From the NCBI GenBank assembly GCA_944472135.2, contig OX235263.1, positions 2,215,517-2,279,516 of the forward strand: a stretch of 64,000 nucleotides of DNA, given 5' to 3'. The translations under genes were made by a program, and so were the position numbers. Position 1 is the stretch's first letter. Each line of letters opens with the position of its first letter. The notes beneath the pieces are model-generated. The model was not told where the DNA came from. It ran no database searches and worked only from the letters and a program-made list of their open reading frames with translations. This document shows, piece by piece, positions 50,201 to 57,841 of the stretch. Source of the stretch: Trichobilharzia regenti (taxonomy: Eukaryota > Platyhelminthes > Trematoda > Strigeidida > Schistosomatidae).

Positions 50201-53105
50201 TTGAAATGATTTTGAGCAGTAATAAATTGTGCTCGAAACGTTGTCATCCAGTTATTATTATTGTATCATCACTGTGAAATATATGAAATAATCTTATCTA
50301 ATTTGAAATTACATTCTACCATAGTGCCCTTCTTTCGATGAAAGCAAAAGTAAGGATGGGTACCTGGAATGTTCGCACAATGTACGAAACTGGAAAGGCT
50401 GCCCAGATAGCCGCTGAAATGAGAAGGTACAGAATAGAAGTGTTGGGAATCTGCGAGAGCAGATGGAACGGAACTGGAAGGTGCCAACTACCTACTGGAG
50501 AGACAGTAATCTATTCCGGCCACCTAGAGGACAACCATGAGCACACCGAGGGAGTGGCCATCATGATGTCACCAACAGCAACCAAAGCTCTCATGCAGTG
50601 GGAACCAATCTCCTCCAGGATAATGACAGCCAGGTTCAACTCAAAAGGAAGGAAAGTTACAGTCATTCAATGCTATGCGCCTACAAACGTCTCAGAACAA
50701 GAGAAGAAGGAGGCGTTCTACAGACAACTACAAGCAATAATGGACAACGTCCCAAATGGCGATATCAAAATCCTGATGGGCGACATGAATGCGAAGCTGG
50801 GACGAGACAACACAGGAAGAGAACTCACCATGGGTCGTGAGGCCCTCGGTGAAATGAACGACAATGGTGAACTCTTCTCAGACTTCTGCGCCTTCAATGA
50901 TTTGGTGATTGGTGGTAGTGTGTTCAAACACAAGGATATACACAAGACGACATGGATTTCACCAGATGGAAACACCAAGAATCAAATAGACTTCATCTCA
51001 ATTTCAAGAAAGTGGAGACGGAGCCTACTGGACACAAGGTCAAGGAGAGGAGCAGATGTGGGTTCAGACCACTATCTAGTAGAAGGGACTTTCAAGGTGA
51101 AACTAAAAGCCTCGAGGATAGCTGGGGATAGGCCACAATGCAAGTTCAACACTCAATTACTGAAGGACACAACCACAAAAGACACCTTCACTGCAACTGT
51201 CAGAGCAAAGCAGGAAACACTACGCGACAGCACTGAAGAATCATGCGTGGAAGAACATTGGAAGTCTCTGAAGGCGATTCTCAACGAAACGTGTTCAACG
51301 GTTCTAGGAAGAAAGAAGAGACAAGACAAGGAATGGCTCTCAACGGACACTTGGAAATTAATAGAAGAGAGGAGAATGGTGAAAGAGAAAATGATTCAAT
51401 GCAAGGACGGACAGGAGAAGGAGACGATGAGCTCAACTTACAAAGCATTGGACAAAGAAGTGAAGAAAAGTGCTAGGAAGGACAAAAGACGATTCTACGA
51501 CAATCTAGCTACTGAAGCTGAAAAGGCAGCAGGCAAAAGGGACCTGAGGACACTATATCAGATAACCAAATCTCTATCCGGGAAGAGACCAACACAAGCG
51601 AAACCTATAAAAGACAGCCAAGGGAAGCCCATTACCAAGGAAGAAAAACAGATTAAACAATGGGCGGATCACTTCAAAGGACTCTTGAACCGACCATCAC
51701 CTGCAACCCGTCCAGAAATACCAACAACAGCGCGCACACAACTGCAAGTTGACACCAATCCTCCAACGAGAGCTGAAGTCTTGAACGCAATCAAGCTTCT
51801 GAAAGCTGGAAAAGCAGCCGGACCAGATGGAATACCCCCTGAAGCACTGAAAGCGGACCCAGAGACTACAGCAGACATGCTGACTCCATTATTGCAAAAG
51901 GTCTGGAAGGAGGGAAAGGTGCCTACTGACTGGAGGAAAGGTTACCTCGTGAAACTACCAAAGAAGGGCGACTTAGGACTCTGCAAGAACTGGCGAGGAA
52001 TCATGCTCCTATCGACGCCAAGTAAAATCCTGAGTCGCATCATCCTGGAGAGATTAAAGGACGCACTGGAGACAGAACTCCGACCAGAACAAGCTGGATT
52101 CAGGAAAGGCAAATCATGTACTGACCAAATTGCAACTCTACGCATCATCATCACAGAACAAAGCATGGAATGGCAATCAAACCTCTACCTCAACTTTATA
52201 GACTTTGAGAAGGCCTTCGACAGCGTTGACCGTGAAGTAATTTGGAAATTACTCGAGTACTATGGCGTACCCCAAATATTCATCAACCTTATTCAACAGC
52301 TGTACGACAACGGCACCTGCCAAGTGATCCACAACGGAAGACTCAGCGAGGCGTTTGGAGTAAACACAGGAGTCAGACAAGGGTGCTTATTATCACCAAT
52401 GATATTCCTAATTGTGGTGGACTGGATTATGCGTCAGACAGTGGGAAACGAGAAGACAGGAATATCCTGGACCGACGTGAAGAACCTAGAAGACCTGGAT
52501 TTCGCGCGTGGATGATTTATGTTTGATGTCACACACAATCGAAGACTTACAAGCGAAAACCGACAAACTGGTCGAAGAAGCAGCAAAGACAGGACTCCAG
52601 GTAAACATAGACAAGACGGAGGTTATGAAAATAACCAACCAACAACAACAGCACACAACATCCAACGTCAATCACCATCAACGGGAGGGATTTGAAAGAG
52701 GTTACTTCATTCACTTACATCTAGGGAGCATTGTCTCAACTACAGGAGGAGCGGACGAGGATGTCAAATCGAGCGAGAATCGGGAAGGCGAGAAACACAT
52801 TCATCAACCTGAAATCAATCTGGAAATCTTCGTCACTCAGCATCACCAACAAAATTCGGATTTTCAATACAAACGTAAAGTCAGTTCTTCTATACGGATC
52901 AGAAACTTGGCGGGTCACAAAGAATATTTCCAACAGCCTGTTGCAGACCTTTATTAACAACTGTCTTCGCTCAATACTGAAGATCAGATGGCCGGAAAGA
53001 ATCACCAACAAGGAATTATGGGAACAAACAAAGCAAGAACCAATCGCCCAACAAATATGCAGGAGAAAGTGGAGATGGATCGGACACTCGCTGAGGAAAC
53101 CGCTG

Positions 53106-53146
<41 letters not shown>

Positions 53147-56100
53147 AAGCGGCGTGTGGGACGTCCAAGGGTGACATGGAGGAGATCGTGTGAAGAGGAG
53201 TTGAAAGAAGATGGATTAATATGGATGCAGGCGAAAAGTATTGCAGAAGACAGAAGAAAATGGAGACGTGGAGTTGAAGCCCTATGTTCCACTAGGAACC
53301 CAAGGGAGCAATAATAATAATATAATATAGTGCCCAACTGCTACACTTACACTAGATGATTGTAGATGACTTCCTTTTGAGACTTGTTTATCATCCTTAT
53401 CCTCATTTTTTGTCTCCATCAAAATCCGCCTAATAAATTCGTGTGAGTACCAGTGGTGGGCTGAATGGAATCCATCAAACGGTTCGCTTTTGGATGAATA
53501 TAAGTAAATGACACTAAACTTTTATGCACACCCCATATACTGGTATGTGTTGTGGTTTCTGTAGATAACAGTCTAGTTATGATGAAGATTAAAGTTGCTA
53601 ATTTATCCCTTCCTTAAGGCTGTGTCATATAATTCAAACACACCTGCATTATTCACTGTGCAATGACCTCAATTTACTGTTATGTTTTATCGAAATGGTC
53701 TCATCGACGTGCTCTACTGAACCCTCTACTCTTTATTATTCAGTTATATTTCGCATCTTACATGAAGCTGTATCTCTATAACTGAGGTACCAGTGAAAAG
53801 TTGATTCGAGAGGAGTTTCCATTTCTGCAGCTGTAACTCTGACAGCATGCTTCAATATCCAGTAGTTACTTGGATTTATCAAGGAGGAATATTCTTACAA
53901 AATAACATAGCCAACAACTTACAATGCTTGATACTCGTTTGCTTGCAACAGTTAGTGCAGTGGAGCACACAGTCATCAACAGTTGTACTCAGGTATTCTA
54001 TACTCATATTGTATTCACAAGAACAAATTCTTTTACTACTCATATAGTCCTACATCTGAGCCATGTTGAAATAATTCGTTTTCATCACTTCGAAGACGCA
54101 GGTCTTTCAGAGGAAGCATTCAAACTGAACTGAGCAATTTGCCCGCTTGAACTCACTTCATGAACGTGGAGGGGGGAGGAGTTACGCTGAAAGTCATTGA
54201 TGCGTTGAAGTTTGTTGGGTGTCCATTCGTTAACTTAACCATTATCAGTGGAATTTTTCGAAATATCAGGTAGGGATAGTACAAACATCGTCGAGCCACT
54301 GTCTGAATACCGAAACATCCATTGGAACTAGAAAAGACTTAAAAATCTGGGGTTCGTGAATCTACATGTTATCGAGTGAGGCTAAACAGAATTTGATTTT
54401 AATAGTGTTGAAACTGAAAAATTTCAAAAGTTACGCAAAATTGAATCCAGATTATTCATACAGGAATGATGGGTTTAGACAGTATTTGATATGAATCTAA
54501 CATCCACTTTCCCCGAAATGAAATAGTCAACTCAAATGTGTTATTCTCTTATCGTTGCATGAATATACGTTATTTTTTCAACTGATATAATAATTATATG
54601 TGTTATTCTGCGCATATTGGCTATACTAGATGACTGGAGGTGATCAGCGGTGAGTCCGGGACCTAGGTCTTATGCTGGCTAATACTCGTCAGCAACGTGT
54701 ATCTGCAATCGTGAAGAAACTCGTTTCCGCCACGATGGCAAGTGACCAAGCTTGGTGACCAGATTGCAAACTTAACTGATAGAGTTCGGTCTGTCGTGAT
54801 GATTCCGATTTTAATTGTTGGACAGGAGTTTAACAATTGGCATTCTTCAAGCAAATTCACAGTGGAATTAGAAAATGAATCAAAGATTTCATTTCTGGAA
54901 GTCGAATTGACAAGAATGAATGATGAAACTCTTAAAAGATCTATCCATAGAAAACCTTCACGGAATGGCCTATTGAATAACTTCTGTAGTTGGATACCAG
55001 TCATTCAAAAAAAGCTCTCGTCGTCTCACTGGTTCACCGTATCAGAAGAATTTTCAGCAATGACTGCTTAGGAGAAGAGCTTTTATTTCTTAAAAATATC
55101 CCTACTCAAAATGGACACTCAGCACGTTTCATGGAGAAGAACATGGAACGAAAGCCCAAAAGAGAAAGGTTAAACTTCATTATCAAAGTAAATACTGTAT
55201 ATGGATATAGACTTCAGGGGAAATTTAGCTACAGGTATCCTTAAGAGGAGAATCTCAAGTTCCCTTTATCAACTGTAAGAGTGATATACGTCAGCATGTG
55301 GTGAGAGCAGGCTGCTAGCCAACTGGTAGACATAAATCTACGTCAATGTCTAGGTCACTAATATTGGCCGTGAGAAAAAATGAACAAGGCTGATTCAACA
55401 ACCAATCACAGCAGACTTAACGTGGGCAAATAGGATTCGCAGAAATGTGGCTTAACTTTCCGAGAAACCAGAAACAACCAATCAGAAGGCTGTGTTTGTC
55501 TGTTTGAATAAGCTATAATAATGTACATGAAATATATATAAATACGTGCTGATTTCCATTATAAAGGATCTGTTGCCGGCCCTTGTCTTCTGTTGTTACA
55601 AGCAGCCCACTGCTTCCAAGCGATGTGATGAACAAACTTCTGCATATGATCACCCAATGTGCACATGTCAGTCCACGTGCTGGTGCAGAGCTAGGTACAT
55701 AGTTCGTTCTATGAGGGTCCTATAAAAACGTGTTACAGAACTTCACTCAACATGGTTGCAAAGAGGAGGCACTGGTTCAATCAGAAACACCATAACTGAA
55801 CACCTTGTCAACACCTTTCACAGCATATAAACTGACTCATCATTCAGAGTCGCTTACAAAGTAAACAAAAATCTACCAAAGATAGTCGGCGTGTTTCCAA
55901 CTTCTTAGTACTACAGAAGCCCTCGCCATATGCATCGAAAAACCGGAGCTGTGTTTTCGAAAGAAAGTAGTCAAACCTCAAGATTTACCATGGATCTGGT
56001 TCGTTTTGTTTCCTTAGATATCGTTTTTCACCTTTACTTATAAAAATTATTATTTTAATTTATTCTCATGCTTATTCCATTCACACCTGTATTTATAAAA

Positions 56101-57448
56101 AATTATTTTCTAGTCCTGTGTAATTTTGTTTCTAAGTCTCTTGTAATCAATATTCACGCCCTCAAACTTTCCTAACAAGCTGAAGATTATTATGACCTCT
56201 AATCTCCTCCTTCGTCATTATGTGGAATTAAATAAATGAATTATCGCAACTATGTAAACTTACGAATATGTGACGACAGAAGACAAGAGCCAGGCAACAG
56301 ATCGTTTATTCAGAAAATCAAGAGGTATTTATTGATTTTTATGTACATTATTGTTAGTGGAGAAGTAACGTCTTCTGACTGCTTGTCTTCTTGCTGAAGG
56401 TTATTTTGTACTGCTTGTGACCGTTTCTCAGAAAGTTAAGCCATATATCTGCAAATCGTATTTGCACACGTTAAGTCTGCTGTGATTGGTTGGGGAATTC
56501 CTCAAGGTTAAGCTTTATTATTTTATTTTTTTTGATTTTTTGATTTACAGCTTGATTCCACACTGTATTTTCGGTACAAGTATGGAATTTTCAACATGGA
56601 TATCAGTAGCCCAAATTTTGCAGGCCGACCATAGATATCAGGTGTGCGTCGGTGCGGGCTCGAACCCCGGACCATGTGCATGGTCGGCGAGAGTCCTAAC
56701 CACTGTGCCACCGATCCTGATTCGGGACATAAACATTGACGTAAATTGTCGTTTACAATTTCGGCTTGTTCGCAGCCAGCTCTCACCACATGTATAAATC
56801 CAACTGTACAGACGCTTTTGAGAATGAAATCGCTGAGAAAAAAATATCTGTTGGCTGAACTTCTTGTTCTTTTCTCTAGAATTCACTCTGCACCAAACAA
56901 AGGACTAGACGAAGGTGACTACCAATAAATGAATCAAAAAGAGTACAAACCAGTTGACTTTACTGCTTCGTGCACTTGATGAGTTAGAATTACTCCATAA
57001 ACAGAAGAACTATGATTGAGACAGGCACACATAAGCTGGGATTTTGTAAATTCTGGTTCATTACTTTGCTATTAGCAAAATTAAACTGAGAAATGTTAGT
57101 AACAAAAGTATTATTATTTTGTTTTTCACTCATTGAGAGATGCAAAATTTTTGTCATAAACTTCTGACATTTTAAGAAAGGGTATTACACCTTACATTAT
57201 TGTAATAAGTAATATAAGTAGTATATACGACTTTTGTATTAGTAAAATCTCCAACTTACATATTTCTTTTAATCCATTTCATCAATAAATTATCATATCC
57301 ATTTTCTAACAGAATTGGAATAGATAATTTGATTAGATTTTGTGTAAATTTAGTTTGATGCTGGTTACAACTGTCCTCAGCATCTTCGATGTCTTTTTGA
57401 AAGATACTCACTACAAACTGGCGTAATATGTCATCTTTTCTCTGATTT
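38180..57448 (-). CDS. Unknown multi-exon protein, four internal exons
   Basis: Exons on the minus strand: 57448-57260, 48338-48040, 45695-45429, 38316-38180. The codon phases at each junction fit exactly (AT+T, G+AC, G+AT) and each exon has a good acceptor and GT donor. Together they give about 297 residues with no stop. The protein is rich in Leu, Ile, Asn and Lys, has no transmembrane stretch, and looks helical throughout, as in a HEAT or armadillo-like solenoid (inference). I do not recognise a family. A Met is present early in exon 2 but exon 1 is also open, so the start is upstream, probably beyond the window. The last donor (38180) points to further exons below 38 kb that I could not identify. 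Introns of 2.3-8.9 kb are filled with retroelements. Confidence 0.75.
38615..38709. repeat. Perfect 42-bp inverted repeat with 11-base loop
   Basis: CATTATAATAGAGG... to ...GAATGAAAAAC (38615-38656) is matched without a single mismatch by 38668-38709. The loop is ATAACGATATC. It lies inside the left terminal repeat of Penelope-like element A. A related, non-palindromic copy of one arm is at 23790-23830. Confidence 0.95.
38866..39690 (+). pseudogene. Penelope-like RT C-terminus and GIY-YIG domain
   Basis: The frame 38866-39063 carries [31 protein letters not shown], the RT thumb region. A second frame 39247-39440 reads SVVIPYKEGASETLRRIL. After another shift at about 39490 comes CNDCRVKYIGQRSRTGAVRI, a GIY-YIG core with its upstream Cys pair, then LEDCSAIALTTCN to about 39670. 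Three frames mean no protein is made. Confidence 0.65.
40140..40440. mobile_element. Sm-alpha-like repeats with decayed hammerheads on both strands
   Basis: Minus: 40183-40224 reads GTGATGA, GTCTCACATAGGAC, GAAATGCGCATC, with the C of CTGATGA changed to G. A tRNA-like B box (GCTAGTTCGAGCC on the minus strand) lies near 40265. Plus: 40328-40367 reads CTAACGA, GTCCCAAGTAGGAT, GGAATG, with changes in both core halves. The flanks (GGATTCTACTGG and GATTCCACTGCTAG) are those of the Sm-alpha family. Neither ribozyme should cleave. Confidence 0.6.
40545..40985 (+). mobile_element. tRNA-headed hammerhead repeat, most complete unit
   Basis: In order: CCCTACAAACCAACACTTGA, spacer GGTGCAGCAGGTCGGGTG, GAATTGGCAGAAGTTAGAATTC, A box TGGCTTAATGG (40775-40785), CTTGTAACCAG, B box GGGTTCAAATACC (40820-40832). 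A decayed hammerhead (40843-40891) follows, then GGTTCTCTAACTAATGTC and a second CCCTACAAACCAACACTTAA. The same 20-base block therefore bounds the unit on both sides as a direct repeat, which is the look of a tandem or circle-derived unit. Confidence 0.65.
40843..40891 (+). ncRNA. Hammerhead-like motif, core damaged
   Basis: Stem I GTACTG/CAGTAC pairs perfectly, but the core reads ATGAAGA in place of CTGAAGA. The GACGAAA block has become GCTGACCAAA. Inactive by the known requirements of the motif. Confidence 0.6.
41207..41239. repeat. (AT)n microsatellite
   Basis: About 33 bases of alternating AT, next to the Sm-alpha-like and Penelope-C sequences. Confidence 0.9.
41328..41373 (-). ncRNA. 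Hammerhead-like motif, decayed, minus strand
   Basis: On the minus strand: CTACTGGAGAGTCTTAAACAAGGACGAATTGGCTATCCAGTAC. The order of parts is kept, but CTGA is now CTGG and GAAA is GAAT, so cleavage is not expected. (Read from 41373 to 41328; the parts are listed as: CTGGAGA core, GTCT/GGAC stem II, ATC before CAGTAC.). Confidence 0.45.
41508..42650 (-). mobile_element. Penelope-like element C: GIY-YIG between 320-bp inverted repeats
   Basis: 41508-41828 and 42331-42650 are almost identical inverted copies (321 and 320 bases). Both contain the phrase CCACTAGGAGAGATGATTG (plus or minus). The 502-base centre encodes the GIY-YIG end of a Penelope protein on the minus strand. The reading frame continues from the centre into the left arm, so that arm is the original position and the right arm is the added inverted terminal repeat. 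Confidence 0.75.
41635..42260 (-). pseudogene. Penelope-like GIY-YIG endonuclease
   Basis: The minus frame from about 42245 reads KATKENTKKIALPYIKDISE, FKALGIDFVHKPIKSL, NIIYKINCNNYEKHYIGQSG, RSLRLRIHEHKLTVKR, LHTDNHGHQFDWDNVQIL. It then shifts frame into MLENVYKAAWYSSESSINRH and runs to a stop at 41635. The YIG and the R of SLRLRI match GIY-YIG nucleases; a Glu in LENVYKAAW lies where the catalytic Glu is expected. The first Cys pair is partly lost (C-N-N-Y). One frameshift at about 41870 is the only clear defect. Confidence 0.7.
42660..43380. other. Unassigned AT-rich intronic sequence with a (TG)n tract
   Basis: A (TG)9-type run sits at about 43155-43172. I see no frame, tRNA-like block or match to the repeats listed here. 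Confidence 0.35.
43381..43790 (+). mobile_element. Two hammerhead repeats, one on each strand, both decayed
   Basis: Minus: GTACTGGACAGCC (43396-43408) to CCAATGATTCTCAAACTAGG and CAGTGC, remnants of a hammerhead (43396-43447). Plus: spacer GTCACGCTATATCATGAAC, TATAATTCATGG, A box TGGCCGAATGG (43585-43595), CCTTGTGACCAG, B box AGTTCGAGCCC (43630-43640), then a decayed hammerhead (43654-43698) with part of the core missing. This head has the best-preserved A and B boxes of the family. Confidence 0.55.
44247..44388 (-). mobile_element. tRNA-headed SINE, copy 4, head missing
   Basis: The minus-strand body from ACACCTGATATCTATGG through CTGAAAATTTCAT to AATCAAGCTGTAAATC, with a (AATCAAA)n tail at 44247-44280. 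It is cut off at the junction with the tRNA-like head, so it is 5'-truncated like copy 2. Confidence 0.7.
44389..45428. other. Intron of the unknown gene, nothing recognised
   Basis: About 1 kb without a convincing frame, fold or match to the listed families. A G8 run lies at about 45233. Confidence 0.35.
45429..45695 (-). CDS. Unknown gene, exon c
   Basis: Acceptor TTCTTTTCAG at 45696, 88 codons plus split ends. It reads EKKTTEYPENELFNLLLKC, CPHSADIFHHLLKNDKISW, SFGLLLEEQMHKINSSLEN and VTVLLADLVNILLSDVELK before GTATTG. Regular leucine spacing suggests amphipathic helices. Confidence 0.75.
45952..46425 (-). mobile_element. RTE-B LINE, internally deleted (5' end fused to 3' end)
   Basis: 45952-46250 on the minus strand is the RTE-B 3' end (GAAGCCCTATGTTCC and upstream, matching 49640-49915). 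46250-46425 is the very start of the ORF: a GTLNVRTT-ETGKAAQI block matching GTWNVRTMYETGKAAQI at 50356. About 2.5 kb between them is gone. A deletion, or template switching during reverse transcription, could produce this. Confidence 0.65.
46426..47600. other. Intronic sequence, no supported feature
   Basis: A few short frames and no repeats shared with the rest of the window that I could find. Confidence 0.3.
47626..47880 (-). other. Minus-strand open frame of unknown nature
   Basis: 75 codons including MRVCDECFVISAVHHLGLLA and EPTNPGYKRQVVLLRTLC. It lies inside the intron between exons b and c of the unknown gene, but has no acceptor of the right phase and those exons join without it. It may be a retroelement fragment. 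Confidence 0.3.
48040..48338 (-). CDS. Unknown gene, exon b
   Basis: Acceptor CTCCTCTATAG before T TCA ATG. It encodes SMINESIADIIFKSN and then a low-complexity asparagine run (about 48195-48170) from an (AAT)n tract. It ends with CLRCLLIVRKVNHILKLLDNWGLC before the GTGAGA donor. The Asn run is a microsatellite expanded inside coding sequence. Confidence 0.72.
48510..49917 (+). mobile_element. RTE-B LINE, 5'-truncated, decayed
   Basis: It starts in the RT at NWRGIMLL-equivalent sequence (GGCGCGGAATTATGCTCC) and shows ILSRIILERIKQVLDAKLRPEQAGF (48555-48640), a broken FIDFEKTFDSVN (48729-48765), VGTGVRQGCLLSPMIFL (48899-48950) and LDFAGDICLIS (49035-49067; FADD changed to FAGD). It ends GAAGCCCTATGTTCC and (AAT)n at 49917. 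At least five frame changes. Confidence 0.7.
50338..53314 (+). pseudogene. RTE-B endonuclease-reverse transcriptase, three breaks
   Basis: The frame 50338-52515 (725 codons) is open. Endonuclease: GTWNVRTMYETGKAAQIAAE, LGICESRWNG, MGDMNAKLGRDN, TWISPDGNTKNQIDFIS and GSDHYLV. RT: AAGPDGIPPEAL, GYLVKLPKKGD, NWRGIMLLS, EQAGFRKGKSCTDQ, FIDFEKAFDSVD and TGVRQGCLLSPMIFL. At 52501-52510 a four-base insertion destroys the catalytic FADD (it reads FARG and stop). The C-terminal part continues in two further frames (VLLYGSETW near 52890; LRSILKIRWPERIT). An A38 tract at 53106-53143 then gives a third frame, GKRRVGRPRVTWRRSCEEEL, to 53314. Confidence 0.85.
53106..53143. repeat. A38 homopolymer inside LINE coding sequence
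   Basis: A run of 38 A replaces the codons expected between LRKP and GKRRVGRPR in the RTE-B protein. The flanking codons are otherwise well preserved. It could be a real internal poly-A, a template-switch product or an assembly fill-in. Confidence 0.95.
53371..54734. other. Intronic sequence, no supported feature
   Basis: Short frames only. Some AT-rich spacer; no match I can see to the listed repeats. Confidence 0.3.
54742..55250 (+). pseudogene. Penelope-like reverse transcriptase C-terminus
   Basis: The frame 54742-55071 reads FNNWHSSSKFTVELENESKI, SFLEVELTRMNDETLKRSIHRKPSRNG, the conserved end of the Penelope RT. A shift at about 55000 leads to SLVHRIRRIFSNDCLGEELLFLKN and HSARFMEKNMERKPK. 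The catalytic YVDD region is not present, so the copy is 5'-truncated. Confidence 0.65.
55289..55601 (+). repeat. LTR-like interspersed repeat, copy 2
   Basis: It begins near GTGGTGAGAGCAGGCTGC and ATCTACGTCAATGTC, contains AACCAATCACAGCAGACTTAACG, and ends CTTGTCTTCTGTTGTTACA. Parallel to 37150-37499 and inverted relative to 56263-56790. Confidence 0.5.
55640..56010 (+). pseudogene. Penelope-like GIY-YIG endonuclease remnant
   Basis: The frame contains CTCQSTCWCRARYIVRSMRVL, RVTELHSTWLQRGGTGSIRN, ITEHLVNTFHSI, and shifts to KKVVKPQDLPWIWF-like sequence near 55960-56000. The YIG block has decayed to YIV. It is the sister of 21906-22260, where the same closing phrase reads [10 protein letters not shown]. 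Confidence 0.5.
56263..56790 (-). repeat. LTR-like interspersed repeat, copy 3, carrying a SINE
   Basis: On the minus strand it starts GTGGTGAGAGCTGGCTGC, AATTTACGTCAATGT, CCCGAATCAGGATCG. It is then broken by a tRNA-headed SINE and resumes with AAAGCTTAACCTTGAGGAAT to the end CTTGTCTTCTGTCGTCACA at about 56268. In copy 1 the site is uninterrupted (GGATCGCGAG). Confidence 0.6.
56518..56717 (-). mobile_element. tRNA-headed SINE, copy 5, inside the LTR-like repeat
   Basis: A near-complete minus-strand unit with A box TGGCACAGTGG, B box GGTTCGAGCCC and body, ending AATCAAAAAATCAAAAAAAATA near 56520. The first bases of the head overlap the target in TCGGTGG (target GGATCG, SINE GCGTCGG), so a few 5' bases are lost at a short shared sequence. 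Confidence 0.72.
56800..57255. other. Intronic sequence next to exon a, no feature
   Basis: No coding or repeat signal noticed between the LTR-like repeat and exon a of the unknown gene, apart from the donor of exon a. Confidence 0.3.
57260..57448 (-). CDS. Unknown gene, exon a
   Basis: 62 complete codons, starting NQRKDDILRQFVVSIFQK after a TTAGCAG acceptor. It includes FTQNLIKLSIPILLENGYDN and ends MKWIKRN plus AT before GTAAGT. The intron phase is 2 at the donor. Confidence 0.7.
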
Positions 57449-57841
57449 CTGCTAACAACTAAAGGAAATGAAGGATTAAAATGTTGACACTGAAGCACCT
57501 ACAATCGCAGTGGTGTAAACAAAAAGGGGAGGGGGTTAATTGAAAAAGTTTATTTTTATAAGATGATATGACAGTTACCTGTGACAAACCAATAGATGAC
57601 AAAGAAATTCTTTACCGGATAGATACAGCTTAAGAAAGCATAACATTAACAATATTTGTGGGAGAAAGTAACGACTGCTTACCATTTTTATATGTTTAAA
57701 TATTCCCATAATTTATATTAGAACAAGACATATAAGCGAACAATGTTGCTGTTTTCAATTAGATCTTCATTGGGCTTTACTCTAATTTACATAGATTTAT
57801 ATATAACAATTTCAACTAATGACGGTGAGTTTGTGGATCAA

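Larger units (their letters stand above)
50330..53326 (+). mobile_element. RTE-B (SR2-like) LINE, near full length, with target-site duplication
   Basis: A 2997-base insertion flanked by ATAGTGCCC at 50321-50329 and 53327-53335. Only eight bases precede the start codon, so the 5' UTR is truncated. The 3' end is GAAGCCCTATGTTCC, AGGGAGC and (AAT)n. The structure (one ORF with endonuclease and RT, short AT-repeat tail) is that of the RTE clade, to which Schistosoma SR2 belongs. It sits within an intron of the unknown gene, in antisense orientation. Confidence 0.85.
50190..53370. repeat. Solo Penelope-A terminal repeat, split by the RTE-B insertion
   Basis: 50200-50329 (GTGCTCGAAACGTTGTCATCC, then CATTCTACCATAGTGCCC) and 53327-53360 (ATAGTGCCCAACTGCTACAC) together match the terminal repeat of Penelope-like element A (39905-40025 and 5210-5352). 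There is no Penelope coding sequence nearby. Confidence 0.65.
54735..56010 (+). mobile_element. Penelope-like element F, interrupted by an LTR-like repeat
   Basis: RT C-terminus at 54742-55250 and a GIY-YIG end at about 55640-56010, in the same orientation, are separated by the LTR-like repeat at 55289-55601. Either the repeat inserted into the element or it is an internal copy of its terminal repeat. Confidence 0.6.

Noticed and set aside
51669..52671. Several antisense open frames over the RTE-B copy
   Set aside because: They are shadows of the sense frame, rich in Ser/Leu as expected from the complement of Lys/Glu-rich coding sequence.
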